NCBI RefSeq assembly: GCF_003675385.1
Contig: NZ_RCWZ01000005.1
Span: forward strand, 1,012,670 to 1,076,669
Reading direction: 5' to 3'
Source: Mucilaginibacter kameinonensis
GTDB lineage: Bacteria; Bacteroidota; Bacteroidia; Sphingobacteriales; Sphingobacteriaceae
Length of the DNA: 64,000 nucleotides
The notes beneath the pieces were generated by a model. The model did no database searches, had not been told where the DNA came from, and saw only the letters and a program-made list of their open reading frames with translations. Numbering within the stretch: the stretch's first letter is position 1; each line of letters begins with the position of its first letter. Made by a program: the position numbers and the translations under genes. Shown one piece after another: positions 1 to 8,965 of this stretch.

Positions 1-1479
1 ACGGTGATCATATGATAACGAAAGGAACATCATGTGACGTATAGCGATCATATCCCCCTCTTTGGTTTCAATAACCGCTGGTTTCTTCTTAATAGCGCCA
101 ACAGCCAAAATTGCAACCTGCGGTTGGTTAATTATAGGCGTACCCATAACGTTACCAAACGAGCCAACATTGGTGATGGTGAACGTACCGTCCTTTACAT
201 CATCAGGCTGTAGTTTGCCAATACGGGCACGGTTTGCCAGGTCATTTACAGCTTTTGTTAAGCCAACCAGGTTAAGCTCATCGGCCTTTTTAATTACAGG
301 TACTATCAGGTTACCGCTTGGCAAAGCAGTTGCCATGCTTATATTGATTGCCGCTTTCTTGATGATTTGGGTACCATTAACAGATACGTTGATCATCGGG
401 AAATCCTTGATGGCTTTTACTACGGCCTCTATGAATATAGGCGTAAAGGTTATCTTTTCACCTTCACGTTTTTCAAAGCTATTTTTAACTTTTTCGCGCC
501 ATAATACCAGGTTGGTAACATCTGCTTCAACAAAGGATGTAACGTGAGGCGAAGTTTGCTTGCTCATCACCATATGGTCGGCAATTAAACGGCGCATCCT
601 GTCCATCTCAATGATCTCATCTGTACCAGTTACAGAAGTAGCCGGAACTGGTCTCTGCTCAACAGGAGCAGTTTTCGTCACTTCCGTTTTTACAGGTTCA
701 GGACTTGCCGGAATAACTGGTTGTGGTACCGGCTGCGGATCCTGAACAGGTGTATTTACTTTTTCTGCAACTGGCTGTGCTTCCTTAACCGGCTCGGCAA
801 CTTTTACAGCTTCGGCAGGCGGAGTACTAACCGACGCCGAAGGTTGACCATTTTGAGCGGCAGTCGAAGTTTTTGCCTGCAGGTAGTTTAATAAATCATC
901 TTTGGTTAAACGGCCTTCAGAACCTGTTCCAGAAATACTGTCAAGCTCATCAATGCTGATACCTTCCTGAGCGGCAATATTTCTTACCAGTGGCGAATAA
1001 AAGCGCCCTTCTGATTTAAACAACGAAGCAGGTGAGCTTTTTTGCCCAAGCTGATCCAGGCCAGGAATGCCCGCTAAGCTTTCGGATTGAATTTCGTTTA
1101 ATTCTGGTTCAGGAGTTTTCTCAATCTCTTTAAACTGAACAGTTTCGTGATAAGTTGATTCTGCTATTTTGGATTCCCCGGCAGGTTTTACCTCCGGAGT
1201 TGACTCAGGCTGAACAATTGCAGGTGCTGCTTCAGGTTCGTCAGTTTCAATGATCGCAATAACCGCCCCAACCTGCACCACATCATTTTCTTTATAAAGT
1301 TGTTCAACTAACCTACCCGCTACAGGCGAGGGCACGTCAGAGTCAACTTTATCGGTAGCGATCTCCATTACCGCATCATCGGCATTTACCTTATCACCCG
1401 GATTTTTTATCCATTTGATAACGGTTGCCTCGGCAACACTCTCTCCCATTTTTGGCAATAACAGTTGGTATTTGGCCAT
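1..1479 (-). CDS. 2-oxo acid dehydrogenase E2 (dihydrolipoyl acyltransferase), C-terminus cut by window
   Basis: E2 acyltransferase core of a 2-oxoacid dehydrogenase complex, moving the acyl group from lipoate to CoA. Read from the ATG at 1479, the frame stays open to base 1 (493 codons). It shows an N-terminal lipoyl domain with the lysine in EIATDKVDSDVPSP (about K44), a Pro/Glu/Val-rich linker, a peripheral subunit-binding domain near residues 165-205 (YSPLVRNIAAQEG), a second long Pro/Val linker, and the catalytic acyltransferase domain. The window edge falls exactly at SYDHR, the start of the DHRxxDG active-site motif, so only about 50 residues are missing. Branched-chain, pyruvate or 2-oxoglutarate specificity cannot be settled; the DSDVPSP lipoyl context resembles branched-chain-type E2. 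It lies 43 bases downstream of cinA on the same strand. Confidence 0.93.
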   Translation of the reverse strand, partial: MAKYQLLLPKMGESVAEATVIKWIKNPGDKVNADDAVMEIATDKVDSDVPSPVAGRLVEQLYKENDVVQVGAVIAIIETDEPEAAPAIVQPESTPEVKPAGESKIAESTYHETVQFKEIEKTPEPELNEIQSESLAGIPGLDQLGQKSSPASLFKSEGRFYSPLVRNIAAQEGISIDELDSISGTGSEGRLTKDDLLNYLQAKTSTAAQNGQPSASVSTPPAEAVKVAEPVKEAQPVAEKVNTPVQDPQPVPQPVIPASPEPVKTEVTKTAPVEQRPVPATSVTGTDEIIEMDRMRRLIADHMVMSKQTSPHVTSFVEADVTNLVLWREKVKNSFEKREGEKITFTPIFIEAVVKAIKDFPMINVSVNGTQIIKKAAINISMATALPSGNLIVPVIKKADELNLVGLTKAVNDLANRARIGKLQPDDVKDGTFTITNVGSFGNVMGTPIINQPQVAILAVGAIKKKPAVIETKEGDMIAIRHMMFLSLSYDHR

Positions 1480-1522
1480 ACAGTAGAATATAGTTTAACT
1501 CCAAAATTATATATTTAAATCT

Positions 1523-2770
1523 TTACTTTTTAATTTCAGTAAGTAAAGTATTCAACATTGACAGTGCTGTTATAGCACTCCTCTCAATGTTTTGGCGGCG
1601 TTTGGTACCAAATATATGCTTTTTTATTAATGACTTCCCTTTTCCCGCAACTGCAATCCACACTGTACCAACGGGTTTGTCTTCCGTGCCGCCGCCAGGG
1701 CCCGCAACGCCGGTAATTGCAATTGCCAAATCCGATTTAAAATTTAACAGTGCACCCTCTACCATTTCTTTTACAGTTTCCTCGCTAACCGCACCGTGTT
1801 GCCATAAAGTTTCGTTCTTTACGCCCAAAATACTCTCCTTTAATTCGTAAGAGTACGATATAGCTCCACCTAAAAATACATGCGATGAACCCGGATGTTG
1901 GGTAAACAAGTGTGAAAGATAGCCACCGGTACAGCTTTCGGCTACTGATAAAGTAAAGTTATTTGCTTCCATGATATCAAGCAGGGCCTTCTCAAGCGCG
2001 ATATCTTTATCGATTACAAATGGCAAACCAATCCGCTCAATAAGGCGCGCGGCAAACACATCAACTTCCTGTTGCAGAGCGGCTTCGTTTTCGCCAAAAG
2101 CGCTCAAACGCAAACGTACCTGGCCCAACTTGGGCAGGTATGCCAGTTTAATATGCTGCGGTAAATCGTTTTCAATATCCGCTATGCGTTCGGCCAAAAA
2201 TGATTCGCCTTCGCCAACGGTTAGCAGTGTTTTATGAATAATAGTTGGAAATTTAAGGGTAGCCTTAAGCTTTGGCAGTACCTGTTCTTCCATCATATAC
2301 ATCATCTCAAACGGCACGCCCGGCATCGACACATAAATCACCCCATTATGGTTAAACCACATACCCGGAGCCGTGCCATTTTCGTTAAGCACTATCTGAC
2401 AATTGGCCGGAACAAGGGCTTGCTGCTTGTTTACTTCAAGCAGCGGGCGGTTATATTTAGCAAAAATACGTTCTACATTGGCCAGGGCTTCTTTATTTTC
2501 AACCAGACCAACGCCAAAATATTCGGCTAATGTTTTTTTTGTGATATCATCTTTTGTAGGACCAAGGCCCCCGGTAATAAAAATCACGTTGGCCCGGTTT
2601 GCTGCCTCGGCCAGTGCTTTGAGGATATGTTCCCTGTCGTCGCTTATTGATGAGATCTGTTTTACCCTAAGCCCTATCTTGTTAAGTTCGGTAGCCATCC
2701 AGGCCGAATTCGTATCAACAATTTGTCCGATAAGTATTTCGTCGCCGATGGTAATTATTTCTGCCAGCAT
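1523..2770 (-). CDS. cinA: CinA-family protein (NMN deamidase / MoCF-like domain)
   Basis: 415 residues, the usual full length of two-domain CinA. The N-terminal half is a molybdopterin-binding-like (MoCF) domain, with ITIGDEILIGQIVDTNS at the start and ITGGLGPTKDD near residue 70; in the family this half carries ADP-ribose pyrophosphatase activity. The C-terminal half is a PncC-type nicotinamide mononucleotide amidase, with VAESCTGGYLS and ITGVAGPGGGTEDKPVGTV. The likely role is recycling the NMN formed by NAD-dependent DNA ligase. The ATG start lies only 7 bases after the lptD stop, so the two are probably cotranscribed; E2 follows 43 bases later. Family identity is very secure; the physiological role is taken from family knowledge. 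Confidence 0.95.
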   Translation of the reverse strand: MLAEIITIGDEILIGQIVDTNSAWMATELNKIGLRVKQISSISDDREHILKALAEAANRANVIFITGGLGPTKDDITKKTLAEYFGVGLVENKEALANVERIFAKYNRPLLEVNKQQALVPANCQIVLNENGTAPGMWFNHNGVIYVSMPGVPFEMMYMMEEQVLPKLKATLKFPTIIHKTLLTVGEGESFLAERIADIENDLPQHIKLAYLPKLGQVRLRLSAFGENEAALQQEVDVFAARLIERIGLPFVIDKDIALEKALLDIMEANNFTLSVAESCTGGYLSHLFTQHPGSSHVFLGGAISYSYELKESILGVKNETLWQHGAVSEETVKEMVEGALLNFKSDLAIAITGVAGPGGGTEDKPVGTVWIAVAGKGKSLIKKHIFGTKRRQNIERSAITALSMLNTLLTEIKK

Positions 2771-2777
2771 TTTTATA

Positions 2778-5516
2778 TTAATAAAAAGTTGATTGGGGAT
2801 TGTAATCGCTTCTCTTGCTCAGCTTCAAATCCTGCAAAATAGATGCTTTCACCTTTAAAGTTACGTTATACATTTTATATACCCCAAACGGAATCCACTG
2901 AAACGCCATGTCCCAGCAATGCAGATCCCGGTATATGGAAAACGACGTAGCGCTGGCAAATTTAGCCGCTTTTATATCATAAGTGGTAGTATACTGGATC
3001 TTCCACTTTTGCGTAAGGTTTACGTCGCCCGAGATCTGGAGCGTATTACTTGTGTTTTTATTATTCAGGTAATTTTGATAGCTGAAACTATAGTTCAAAG
3101 AGATATTCCACGGTACATTAAAATCCACGTAAGCATTCGGATCGCTATTTACCAACGCCAGTCGTTGCGCCTGGCTGGTATTCATAGTGGCAATGGTATT
3201 AAGTGCCGCATTACCCGGGGTTGCCTTGGTTGAATTTAAGCTACCGCCCATTGAGATATTCAAACCTGTTAAAGTAGGAAATTTACCATCCTGCCAGGCA
3301 TACCTGTTTATATAACGACTTGTTTTTACGATAGTATTATTTGAAATGGAATCACTTACCTTGGTAACATAAGGACTAAATACCCCCGAAAAACTGATAC
3401 TCAATTTTTGGTTAAAAATGGCCGTATGTCCCGAAAACGAGATATCCGACAGTTTCATTGAATCGGCTGCGAAATTGTAGAATGTAGAGAATGACAAACC
3501 CTGCAAAATCGTGATCTTACGATCGGTACCGGAGGTATCCGAGCTTTTCGCCTTCACTTTTGCCTCTATCGTGTTATCGACCGAGAAGTTCAAGCCCGCC
3601 TGTTTACCAGCCGAAGGCCCTCCGTAAACGCCATTCTGGAAAATAGAATACTTTTGATACGTATAGGGATATGGCACGGTAGCAGTACTTACAGCGGTTT
3701 TGTAATATCCAAAGCTCGGATCGCTGAAGTCAGGACGGTAACTGAAACTTATGGATGGCGTAGCCACGTGCCTGATGGCTTTCAGGTTACCATGCTTAAA
3801 GTTCATGGTAGCATATAATTTGGTTGATAAGCCGGTACTAATGCTGTACTCCCCGGCACGCTTAAAGCCAGGAACGGTATCAATAACTAACTGGTTTGAT
3901 CCGGCAATACTTCCCCTTTCAAACCTTTCGTTAATGCTTTGAAAATACCAGCGTTCGGTATAGTTGATACTGTTATTAAACTGAAAGTACTTAAACACGT
4001 TTAGGCCCAAACTAACCGGAATGGTATGCTGGAAACCATTTTGCAACCTTTTCGATAAGGTTTCGCTTTTAAACAACTGGGCCTCCGGAATATCATTCAA
4101 CTTGTTGGTACCTACCAGGTTGTAGCTGACTGTAATTTTCTGATACCATTTTTGTTCGCCTACCCTGTCTTTTGAATCGAATGGGTTTATTGACGACATA
4201 CCAAACGCGATGGTAGGCAACTCGATGTTTACCGTTTTACGGGCTATATCCTGGCTGTGCGAAATACCGACACTTAAGTTAAAAGGCGTACCGGCCCAGG
4301 TTTTACCATACGCGATACTTGAACGCAAACTACTTTGAGCAAGCGCGGTTGGGTTATAGTTAGTTGCCGATGGCGTATTTCTGAAAAAGCCTGAAGTACC
4401 AGCATCAACAGAAGCACTGAATGTTGAACCAGGGTTGGCATTAGCGTCCTGCACGTGCGACCAGTAAATATGCGCGTCTTTAGTAGCCGGATCACCTTCC
4501 AGGCCATAATTGTGCGAACCAAAGCTCAGCGTAACGTTACCGGTATATTTATATCGTTTCAGGTAACGGGCCGTGCTGCTTAACTCGTACGAGCCTTTTG
4601 AATAAATAGACCCAGTTGTGGTTAAATCCAAATAATCATTTATACCGATATAATATCCCAGTCCCTTTAGGTAAAAGCCGAGCGTATTGTCCTCGCCAAA
4701 GGTTGGCAAAATAACACCCGATGTCCTGGTATCCGGCTTTGGGAAAAAGCCGAAAGGTATCCCAAGCGGCAATGGTATCCCCTCAATTTCAAGGTAGGCC
4801 GGGCCGGATATGATACGTTTCTTTTCGCCTATACCACGGGTTATTACTATACCAAAATGCGTATCGGGATAAGGCAAATCGCAGGTACTGAAAATTACGT
4901 TACGATATGCTACCTCATCATCATTAAGCTTTTTAGCCTGTCCGCCAGAAATAAAGTTTCCCTCCTGCTCAGATGCAGGGTTGTAGATTTTTACTTTTTT
5001 GGTTTGATAGTTAAATAGTAAAGAGTCAGACGCAACCGGCTTATCCGTTTTTTGCTTCATGATAGGCCTGCGGATATATTGATGTGTCCGCGGATCTATG
5101 CTACCACTTGCAAAAACAAGGTGATTTTTTTCGTCGACCCTAATATAATCTGCATCAAGCTCAAAATCTTCATAGGTTACACGGGCTTTGCCATAAAAGT
5201 AGTTAATCTGGTGCTCCCTGTCCGAGTAGATCGAATCTTCGGCGGTTGCTTTTATTTCTGACTGAATCCCGCTTTTGTTTTTCTTTGTGGTATCATTGGC
5301 AGGTAAAGAATTTACTGGTTTGCCGTTTCTAAGTGGCGTAATTGAACCGGATTTTTTACCTTTAAGAAGTTTCTTATCACGAAGCGAATCAAGTTTGATA
5401 ATAGTATCCCTTAAAGGTCTGCTGTTGTGGCGGTCATTTAAAATGGTACCAGCATTAGCAAGGCCGTTTACTATTAATATAATTGCAAGCAGAAAAAAAA
5501 AGGTTATGAATTTCAA
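2778..5516 (-). CDS. lptD: LPS-assembly outer-membrane protein LptD-like
   Basis: 912-residue outer-membrane protein of the Bacteroidota LptD type, expected to insert lipopolysaccharide into the outer leaflet. Residues 1-22 form a signal peptide ending in GLANA. A disordered Lys/Ser region follows, then an OstA/LptA-like segment (HQINYFYGKARVTYEDFELDADYIRV, residues about 100-135 in two parts), then a long beta-barrel with alternating aromatic strands and a C-terminal aromatic (STFY). The start is TTG: upstream in-frame codons reach a TAA without an ATG, and there is no Met inside the signal peptide, so TTG gives the only sensible leader. It is divergent from the amidase gene with about 50 bases between starts. 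Family assignment is good; the Bacteroidota version differs clearly from E. coli LptD. Confidence 0.85.
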   Translation of the reverse strand: MKFITFFFLLAIILIVNGLANAGTILNDRHNSRPLRDTIIKLDSLRDKKLLKGKKSGSITPLRNGKPVNSLPANDTTKKNKSGIQSEIKATAEDSIYSDREHQINYFYGKARVTYEDFELDADYIRVDEKNHLVFASGSIDPRTHQYIRRPIMKQKTDKPVASDSLLFNYQTKKVKIYNPASEQEGNFISGGQAKKLNDDEVAYRNVIFSTCDLPYPDTHFGIVITRGIGEKKRIISGPAYLEIEGIPLPLGIPFGFFPKPDTRTSGVILPTFGEDNTLGFYLKGLGYYIGINDYLDLTTTGSIYSKGSYELSSTARYLKRYKYTGNVTLSFGSHNYGLEGDPATKDAHIYWSHVQDANANPGSTFSASVDAGTSGFFRNTPSATNYNPTALAQSSLRSSIAYGKTWAGTPFNLSVGISHSQDIARKTVNIELPTIAFGMSSINPFDSKDRVGEQKWYQKITVSYNLVGTNKLNDIPEAQLFKSETLSKRLQNGFQHTIPVSLGLNVFKYFQFNNSINYTERWYFQSINERFERGSIAGSNQLVIDTVPGFKRAGEYSISTGLSTKLYATMNFKHGNLKAIRHVATPSISFSYRPDFSDPSFGYYKTAVSTATVPYPYTYQKYSIFQNGVYGGPSAGKQAGLNFSVDNTIEAKVKAKSSDTSGTDRKITILQGLSFSTFYNFAADSMKLSDISFSGHTAIFNQKLSISFSGVFSPYVTKVSDSISNNTIVKTSRYINRYAWQDGKFPTLTGLNISMGGSLNSTKATPGNAALNTIATMNTSQAQRLALVNSDPNAYVDFNVPWNISLNYSFSYQNYLNNKNTSNTLQISGDVNLTQKWKIQYTTTYDIKAAKFASATSFSIYRDLHCWDMAFQWIPFGVYKMYNVTLKVKASILQDLKLSKRSDYNPQSTFY

Positions 5517-5568
5517 AATTGATTATGAATAGTATTTTTGCAGATAAAGTTAACAGCGTTCAAAAATA

Positions 5569-6501
5569 ATGAAAAATAAGGCATTGAAAAGATTGATTTA
5601 TAGTTTGTGGGTATTGCTGATTCTCCTTTCATTTTTTCCTTTTAAATCATACAGTTCTAATTTAACCAATAGTCATCCCCTTCAGTCGGATACTGTTGTA
5701 AACAGCACCGGTTTTAAAATCAAAACTATTATTATCGACCCAGGGCATGGTGGTAAACCATCAGCCTCTACAGGTCATTATTCGCATGGTGCATCGGGCT
5801 CATATTCGTCAGAAAGGAATGTAACGCTGGCTATTGGCTTTAAATTGCAGGCCGCTATAGAAAAAGAATTAACCGGCGTAAAAGCTGTAATGACCCGTAC
5901 TACCGAAGATGATGTTTCGTTTGAGCGCCGGGCCGAAATAGCAAACGAAAACAAGGGACAGCTTTTCATATCGCTGCACTGTAACTCATTATCTGACAGA
6001 ACCGTTCGCGAAAAAGTGGGCACTAAACGTCATAAAGCCGTTTACCGCACGGTAAGAGTACCCGACCGTTCGGGCAAAGGTGTGCTGATTTTGGTTTACG
6101 GATTGCACCGTACCCGCGAAGAAGAAAGCGCTATTCAGAAAAACCAGGTTGGTGAGGAAAGTGAACTTGATGGCGGCGCATTGGACCCGAACGATCCGAT
6201 GACCATCATTTTAACTAACGAGTACAAAAGGAAATTCCGTCAGCAAAGTATTAAACTGGCTACTTTAATAAATGGCGAGTTTACTGATACCGACGGAAGG
6301 CGCAGTGAGGGTATCAGGGAGCAAGGTATTTACGTGCTTTGTCACAGCGCAATGCCATCGGTACTGGTTGAAACCGGCTATATCAACAACCCGGATGATG
6401 AGAAATACCTCAACTCGGAAGATGGGCAAAACGAAATTGTGGCCTCAATTATCCGCGCATTAACAAGCTATAAAAAAGAAATGGAACAGGTTGCGCAATA
6501 A
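5569..6501 (+). CDS. N-acetylmuramoyl-L-alanine amidase (Amidase_3)
   Basis: Zinc amidase that cleaves the lactyl-L-Ala bond of peptidoglycan. It is 310 residues with an N-terminal hydrophobic signal segment (about residues 10-30). The Amidase_3 motifs are all visible: IIIDPGHGG (zinc His), SSERNVTLAI (zinc Glu), LFISLHCNS (zinc His) and SVLVETGYINN (catalytic Glu). Between the last two motifs sits a long charged insertion (about residues 145-215, containing LHRTREEES) that I recognise from Bacteroidota homologues. There is no SPOR or LysM domain. It is divergent from lptD and followed 112 bases later by an MCE protein, so it lies in an envelope-maintenance group. Confidence 0.92.
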   Translation: MKNKALKRLIYSLWVLLILLSFFPFKSYSSNLTNSHPLQSDTVVNSTGFKIKTIIIDPGHGGKPSASTGHYSHGASGSYSSERNVTLAIGFKLQAAIEKELTGVKAVMTRTTEDDVSFERRAEIANENKGQLFISLHCNSLSDRTVREKVGTKRHKAVYRTVRVPDRSGKGVLILVYGLHRTREEESAIQKNQVGEESELDGGALDPNDPMTIILTNEYKRKFRQQSIKLATLINGEFTDTDGRRSEGIREQGIYVLCHSAMPSVLVETGYINNPDDEKYLNSEDGQNEIVASIIRALTSYKKEMEQVAQ

Positions 6502-6554
6502 TTATAAAGCTAAACTGTTACCTTCTACGTAAATAAAACGTACATAATAAAACA

Positions 6555-6578
6555 TATAAACCTTTTTGCAGGTTTATA
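6555..6578 (+). terminator. Hairpin between amidase and mlaD-like gene
   Basis: 9-bp perfect inverted repeat (tataaacct / aggtttata) around a 6-base loop, about 50 bases after the amidase stop. It is AT-rich and has no clear T-run, so it could be a weak terminator or attenuator that partly separates the amidase from the MCE gene. Confidence 0.35.
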
Positions 6579-6612
6579 ACCTTAAACACAATTAACGCAT
6601 AAACTCTACTTA

Positions 6613-7557
6613 ATGAAAATCTCTAACGAAACCAAAATTGGTGCACTTACGGCCATTGCAATTACTATACTCATATTAGGTTACAGTTATTTACGCGGTA
6701 ATGATATTTTTTCGGGATCAAATAAATACTACGCTATCTATAATAGTGTTGAAGGCCTTACCGTTTCAAAACCTGTTTTGGTAAACGGCTTCCAGATAGG
6801 ACGCATCTCTAAAATGCAACTTCAGCCTGACGGCCGTACCGTAGTTGAATTTAAAATTGAACCGGATGTAGTTGTACCAAAAAACACCCTTGCTAAACTT
6901 GAAAGTACTGATTTGTTAGGCAGCAAAGCCATAGTTTTTGAGTTAGGGAACAGCAATGTACCTGCCGAAGATAAAGACACACTTAAAGCCGATATTCAGG
7001 GCAGCCTTGCAGAAAGCCTGCAACCAATACAAAAAAAGGCGGAGCTGTTAATCACTAAGCTTGATTCATCTTTAACAGCTGTAAACAAGATCCTGAACCC
7101 TAACTTTCAGAAAAACATCGATCGCAGTTTCATGAGCATCGCCAACTCTTTGCAAACGCTTGAAGGAACTACCAAAAAGATCGATCATCTTGTTGGGGCA
7201 CAAAGCAGCCATATCGATGCCATACTTTCTAATGCCGAAGTGGTATCGGGCAACTTAAAAACAAGTACAGCACACCTTAACGGCATGACGGCCAACTTTG
7301 AAAAAGTAAGTAATGATGTGGCTGCTGCCAACCTGAAACAAACGCTTGATAACGCAAACAAAGCCATGGCCGATTTACAGGCAACCATCGCTAAGATCAA
7401 CGCAGGTCAGGGTTCATTGGGTTTATTGCTTAACGACGATAAAATGTACAAAAACCTTACTGATGCATCAAACAACCTCAATAACCTGTTTATTGATTTG
7501 AAAGCGCATCCAAAACGCTACGTAAGCTTCTCAGTATTCGGCGGTAAAAAAGATTAA
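6613..7557 (+). CDS. MlaD/MCE-family lipid transport protein
   Basis: 314 residues with one N-terminal membrane anchor (about residues 8-25) and a single MCE domain (about 35-115; SVEGLTVSKPVLVNGFQIG is the typical MCE core). A long helical tail follows (about 130-300), rich in Leu, Asn and Ala, ending in a small conserved element near SLGLLLNDDKMYKNL. MCE proteins bind phospholipids in the periplasm and usually work with an MlaE permease and MlaF ATPase, neither of which is in this window. The start ATG is the first codon of MKISNETKIG. A strong hairpin lies just past the stop (7619-7652). MCE family is secure; the exact transport role is inferred. Confidence 0.9.
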   Translation: MKISNETKIGALTAIAITILILGYSYLRGNDIFSGSNKYYAIYNSVEGLTVSKPVLVNGFQIGRISKMQLQPDGRTVVEFKIEPDVVVPKNTLAKLESTDLLGSKAIVFELGNSNVPAEDKDTLKADIQGSLAESLQPIQKKAELLITKLDSSLTAVNKILNPNFQKNIDRSFMSIANSLQTLEGTTKKIDHLVGAQSSHIDAILSNAEVVSGNLKTSTAHLNGMTANFEKVSNDVAAANLKQTLDNANKAMADLQATIAKINAGQGSLGLLLNDDKMYKNLTDASNNLNNLFIDLKAHPKRYVSFSVFGGKKD

Positions 7558-7600
7558 GAGAATATTCTTGCTTTTGGCTTTATGCCTTAAGCTTTCAGCT

Positions 7601-8515
7601 TTATTCTATAAAAAAGGTTTTCCCCTCAATTGCAAGTTCAGTTGAGGGGAAATTTATTTTAGCCTCGTCCAGTAACTCGTTCAGGGTTTTATAACGGGCC
7701 GAAAAATGACCAATAAGCAACTTCTTGGCATTGGTTTTTAAAGCTATCTCTCCTGCCTGTAATGCTGTAGTGTGATGGGTTATAACAGCCCTGTCAAGCA
7801 TATCATTTAAAAAGGTAGCCTCGTGATATAGCAGCGTTGCGTTGGCAATTTGGGCAAAGTAGCTTTCATTATACATCGTATCGGAGCAGTAAGCATAAGT
7901 TTTTGGCTCCGCCGAATCAATAGTTAAATCTTCATTTTTGTAGACATTCCCCTTCTCATCAGTATAATCACCGCCTTTTTTTAATATCGAGTAATAGGCT
8001 ACGGAGATATCAAGGTTTTCAATTTTCTCTTTGATCAGTTTGCGGAGCCGTTTCTTTTCCCTAAATAAAAAACCGGTGCAGGCAATACGATGATCGAGCG
8101 GTATGGTTTCAATAGTAACATCATTATTGCTGATCACCACCTCCCTTTGTTGCGCATTAGTAAAAACATATTCAATAGGGAATTGAAGCTCGGTATCTGA
8201 ATATCTTAACTGCAGATCAATGATCTCCTTCAATGGTTCGGGGCAAACCAGCTTAAGCCCCTTTTTACGCCCGTTGAGGTGCATGGACGATAATAAACCT
8301 ACCAGGCCTAAGTAATGATCGCCGTGAAGATGACTGATGAAAATATGATCAATGCGACTGGCCTTGACGTCAAAGCGGAGCATTTGTTGCTGCGTGCCCT
8401 CGCCGCAGTCTATTAAATACAGGCGCTCATTGATATTGAGCACCTGTGAAGTGGGATTTCTGTTAAAGATGGGGGTTGCGGAGCTGCTTCCAAGTATTGT
8501 TACCTCAAATTTCAT
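7601..8515 (-). CDS. rnz: Ribonuclease Z
   Basis: tRNA 3'-processing endonuclease of the metallo-beta-lactamase fold, short (bacterial) form at 304 residues. The zinc motif HLHGDH is at about residues 62-67 (FISHLHGDHYLGL). LDHRIACTGFLFRE is the conserved central block, YCSDTMYNE holds the zinc Asp, and IGHFSARY near the C-terminus is the RNase Z-specific histidine motif. It lies 22 bases downstream of the STAS gene on the same strand, so the two are probably cotranscribed. Its last codons overlap a hairpin that probably ends the convergent MCE transcript. Confidence 0.95.
   Translation of the reverse strand: MKFEVTILGSSSATPIFNRNPTSQVLNINERLYLIDCGEGTQQQMLRFDVKASRIDHIFISHLHGDHYLGLVGLLSSMHLNGRKKGLKLVCPEPLKEIIDLQLRYSDTELQFPIEYVFTNAQQREVVISNNDVTIETIPLDHRIACTGFLFREKKRLRKLIKEKIENLDISVAYYSILKKGGDYTDEKGNVYKNEDLTIDSAEPKTYAYCSDTMYNESYFAQIANATLLYHEATFLNDMLDRAVITHHTTALQAGEIALKTNAKKLLIGHFSARYKTLNELLDEAKINFPSTELAIEGKTFFIE
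7619..7652 (+). terminator. Plus-strand terminator overlapping the 3' end of rnz
   Basis: 11-bp perfect stem (tttcccctcaa / ttgaggggaaa) with a 12-base loop, followed on the plus strand by tttatttta. It is well placed to end the MCE (plus) transcript, 62 bases after that stop. The stem lies inside the last codons of rnz on the opposite strand. Confidence 0.65.
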
Positions 8516-8537
8516 AATAGGTAAACAATCAAATGGT

Positions 8538-8915
8538 TTATCTTGCTTCCTTTTTTAACTCTTTTTCAATCTCTTCCATAAAAATAAGATCGACACCTTC
8601 TTCGGCAGTTGGCACAATGGTTAAAACATTATCCAATTGTGATATGGTTATTAAACGTGCAACTGCATCATTTAAACCTGCCAGAATGAAGGAACCTGTA
8701 GCATTTTTACACAAGCGATGACCAACCAGTAAACTGCTTAAACCTGATGAATCGGCATATTTAACTTGCGACAAGTCAAGAATGATGTTGCGCTGACCTT
8801 CGGTATTGATCAGTATCAATTCAGATTTTAACTGAGGAGTTACTATTGAATTTAATTTTGATTCATTAAGCTTCAATAATATATATTTCTCGTGTTTATC
8901 TACAGTAAATTTCAT
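8538..8915 (-). CDS. STAS-domain anti-anti-sigma-like protein
   Basis: 125 residues forming one complete STAS domain, the fold of SpoIIAA/RsbV anti-sigma antagonists. The core motif VKYADSSGLSSLL carries the serines (about S56/S57) where such proteins are phosphorylated by their partner kinase. A charged Glu/Lys tail (EEIEKELKKEAR) ends the protein. No HATPase kinase or sigma factor is nearby, so the partner is unknown. It is placed between purC (50 bases upstream) and rnz (22 bases downstream), and in Bacteroidota a link with rnz may be positional only. Confidence 0.88.
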   Translation of the reverse strand: MKFTVDKHEKYILLKLNESKLNSIVTPQLKSELILINTEGQRNIILDLSQVKYADSSGLSSLLVGHRLCKNATGSFILAGLNDAVARLITISQLDNVLTIVPTAEEGVDLIFMEEIEKELKKEAR

Positions 8916-8965
8916 TCTTATTAAATTTAATAAGCTAAGATAAATATTTTATGGATATTTTAAAA

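Noticed and set aside
62..547. Plus-strand 161-codon frame over the E2 gene
   Set aside because: It is antisense to a full E2 catalytic domain with clear motifs.
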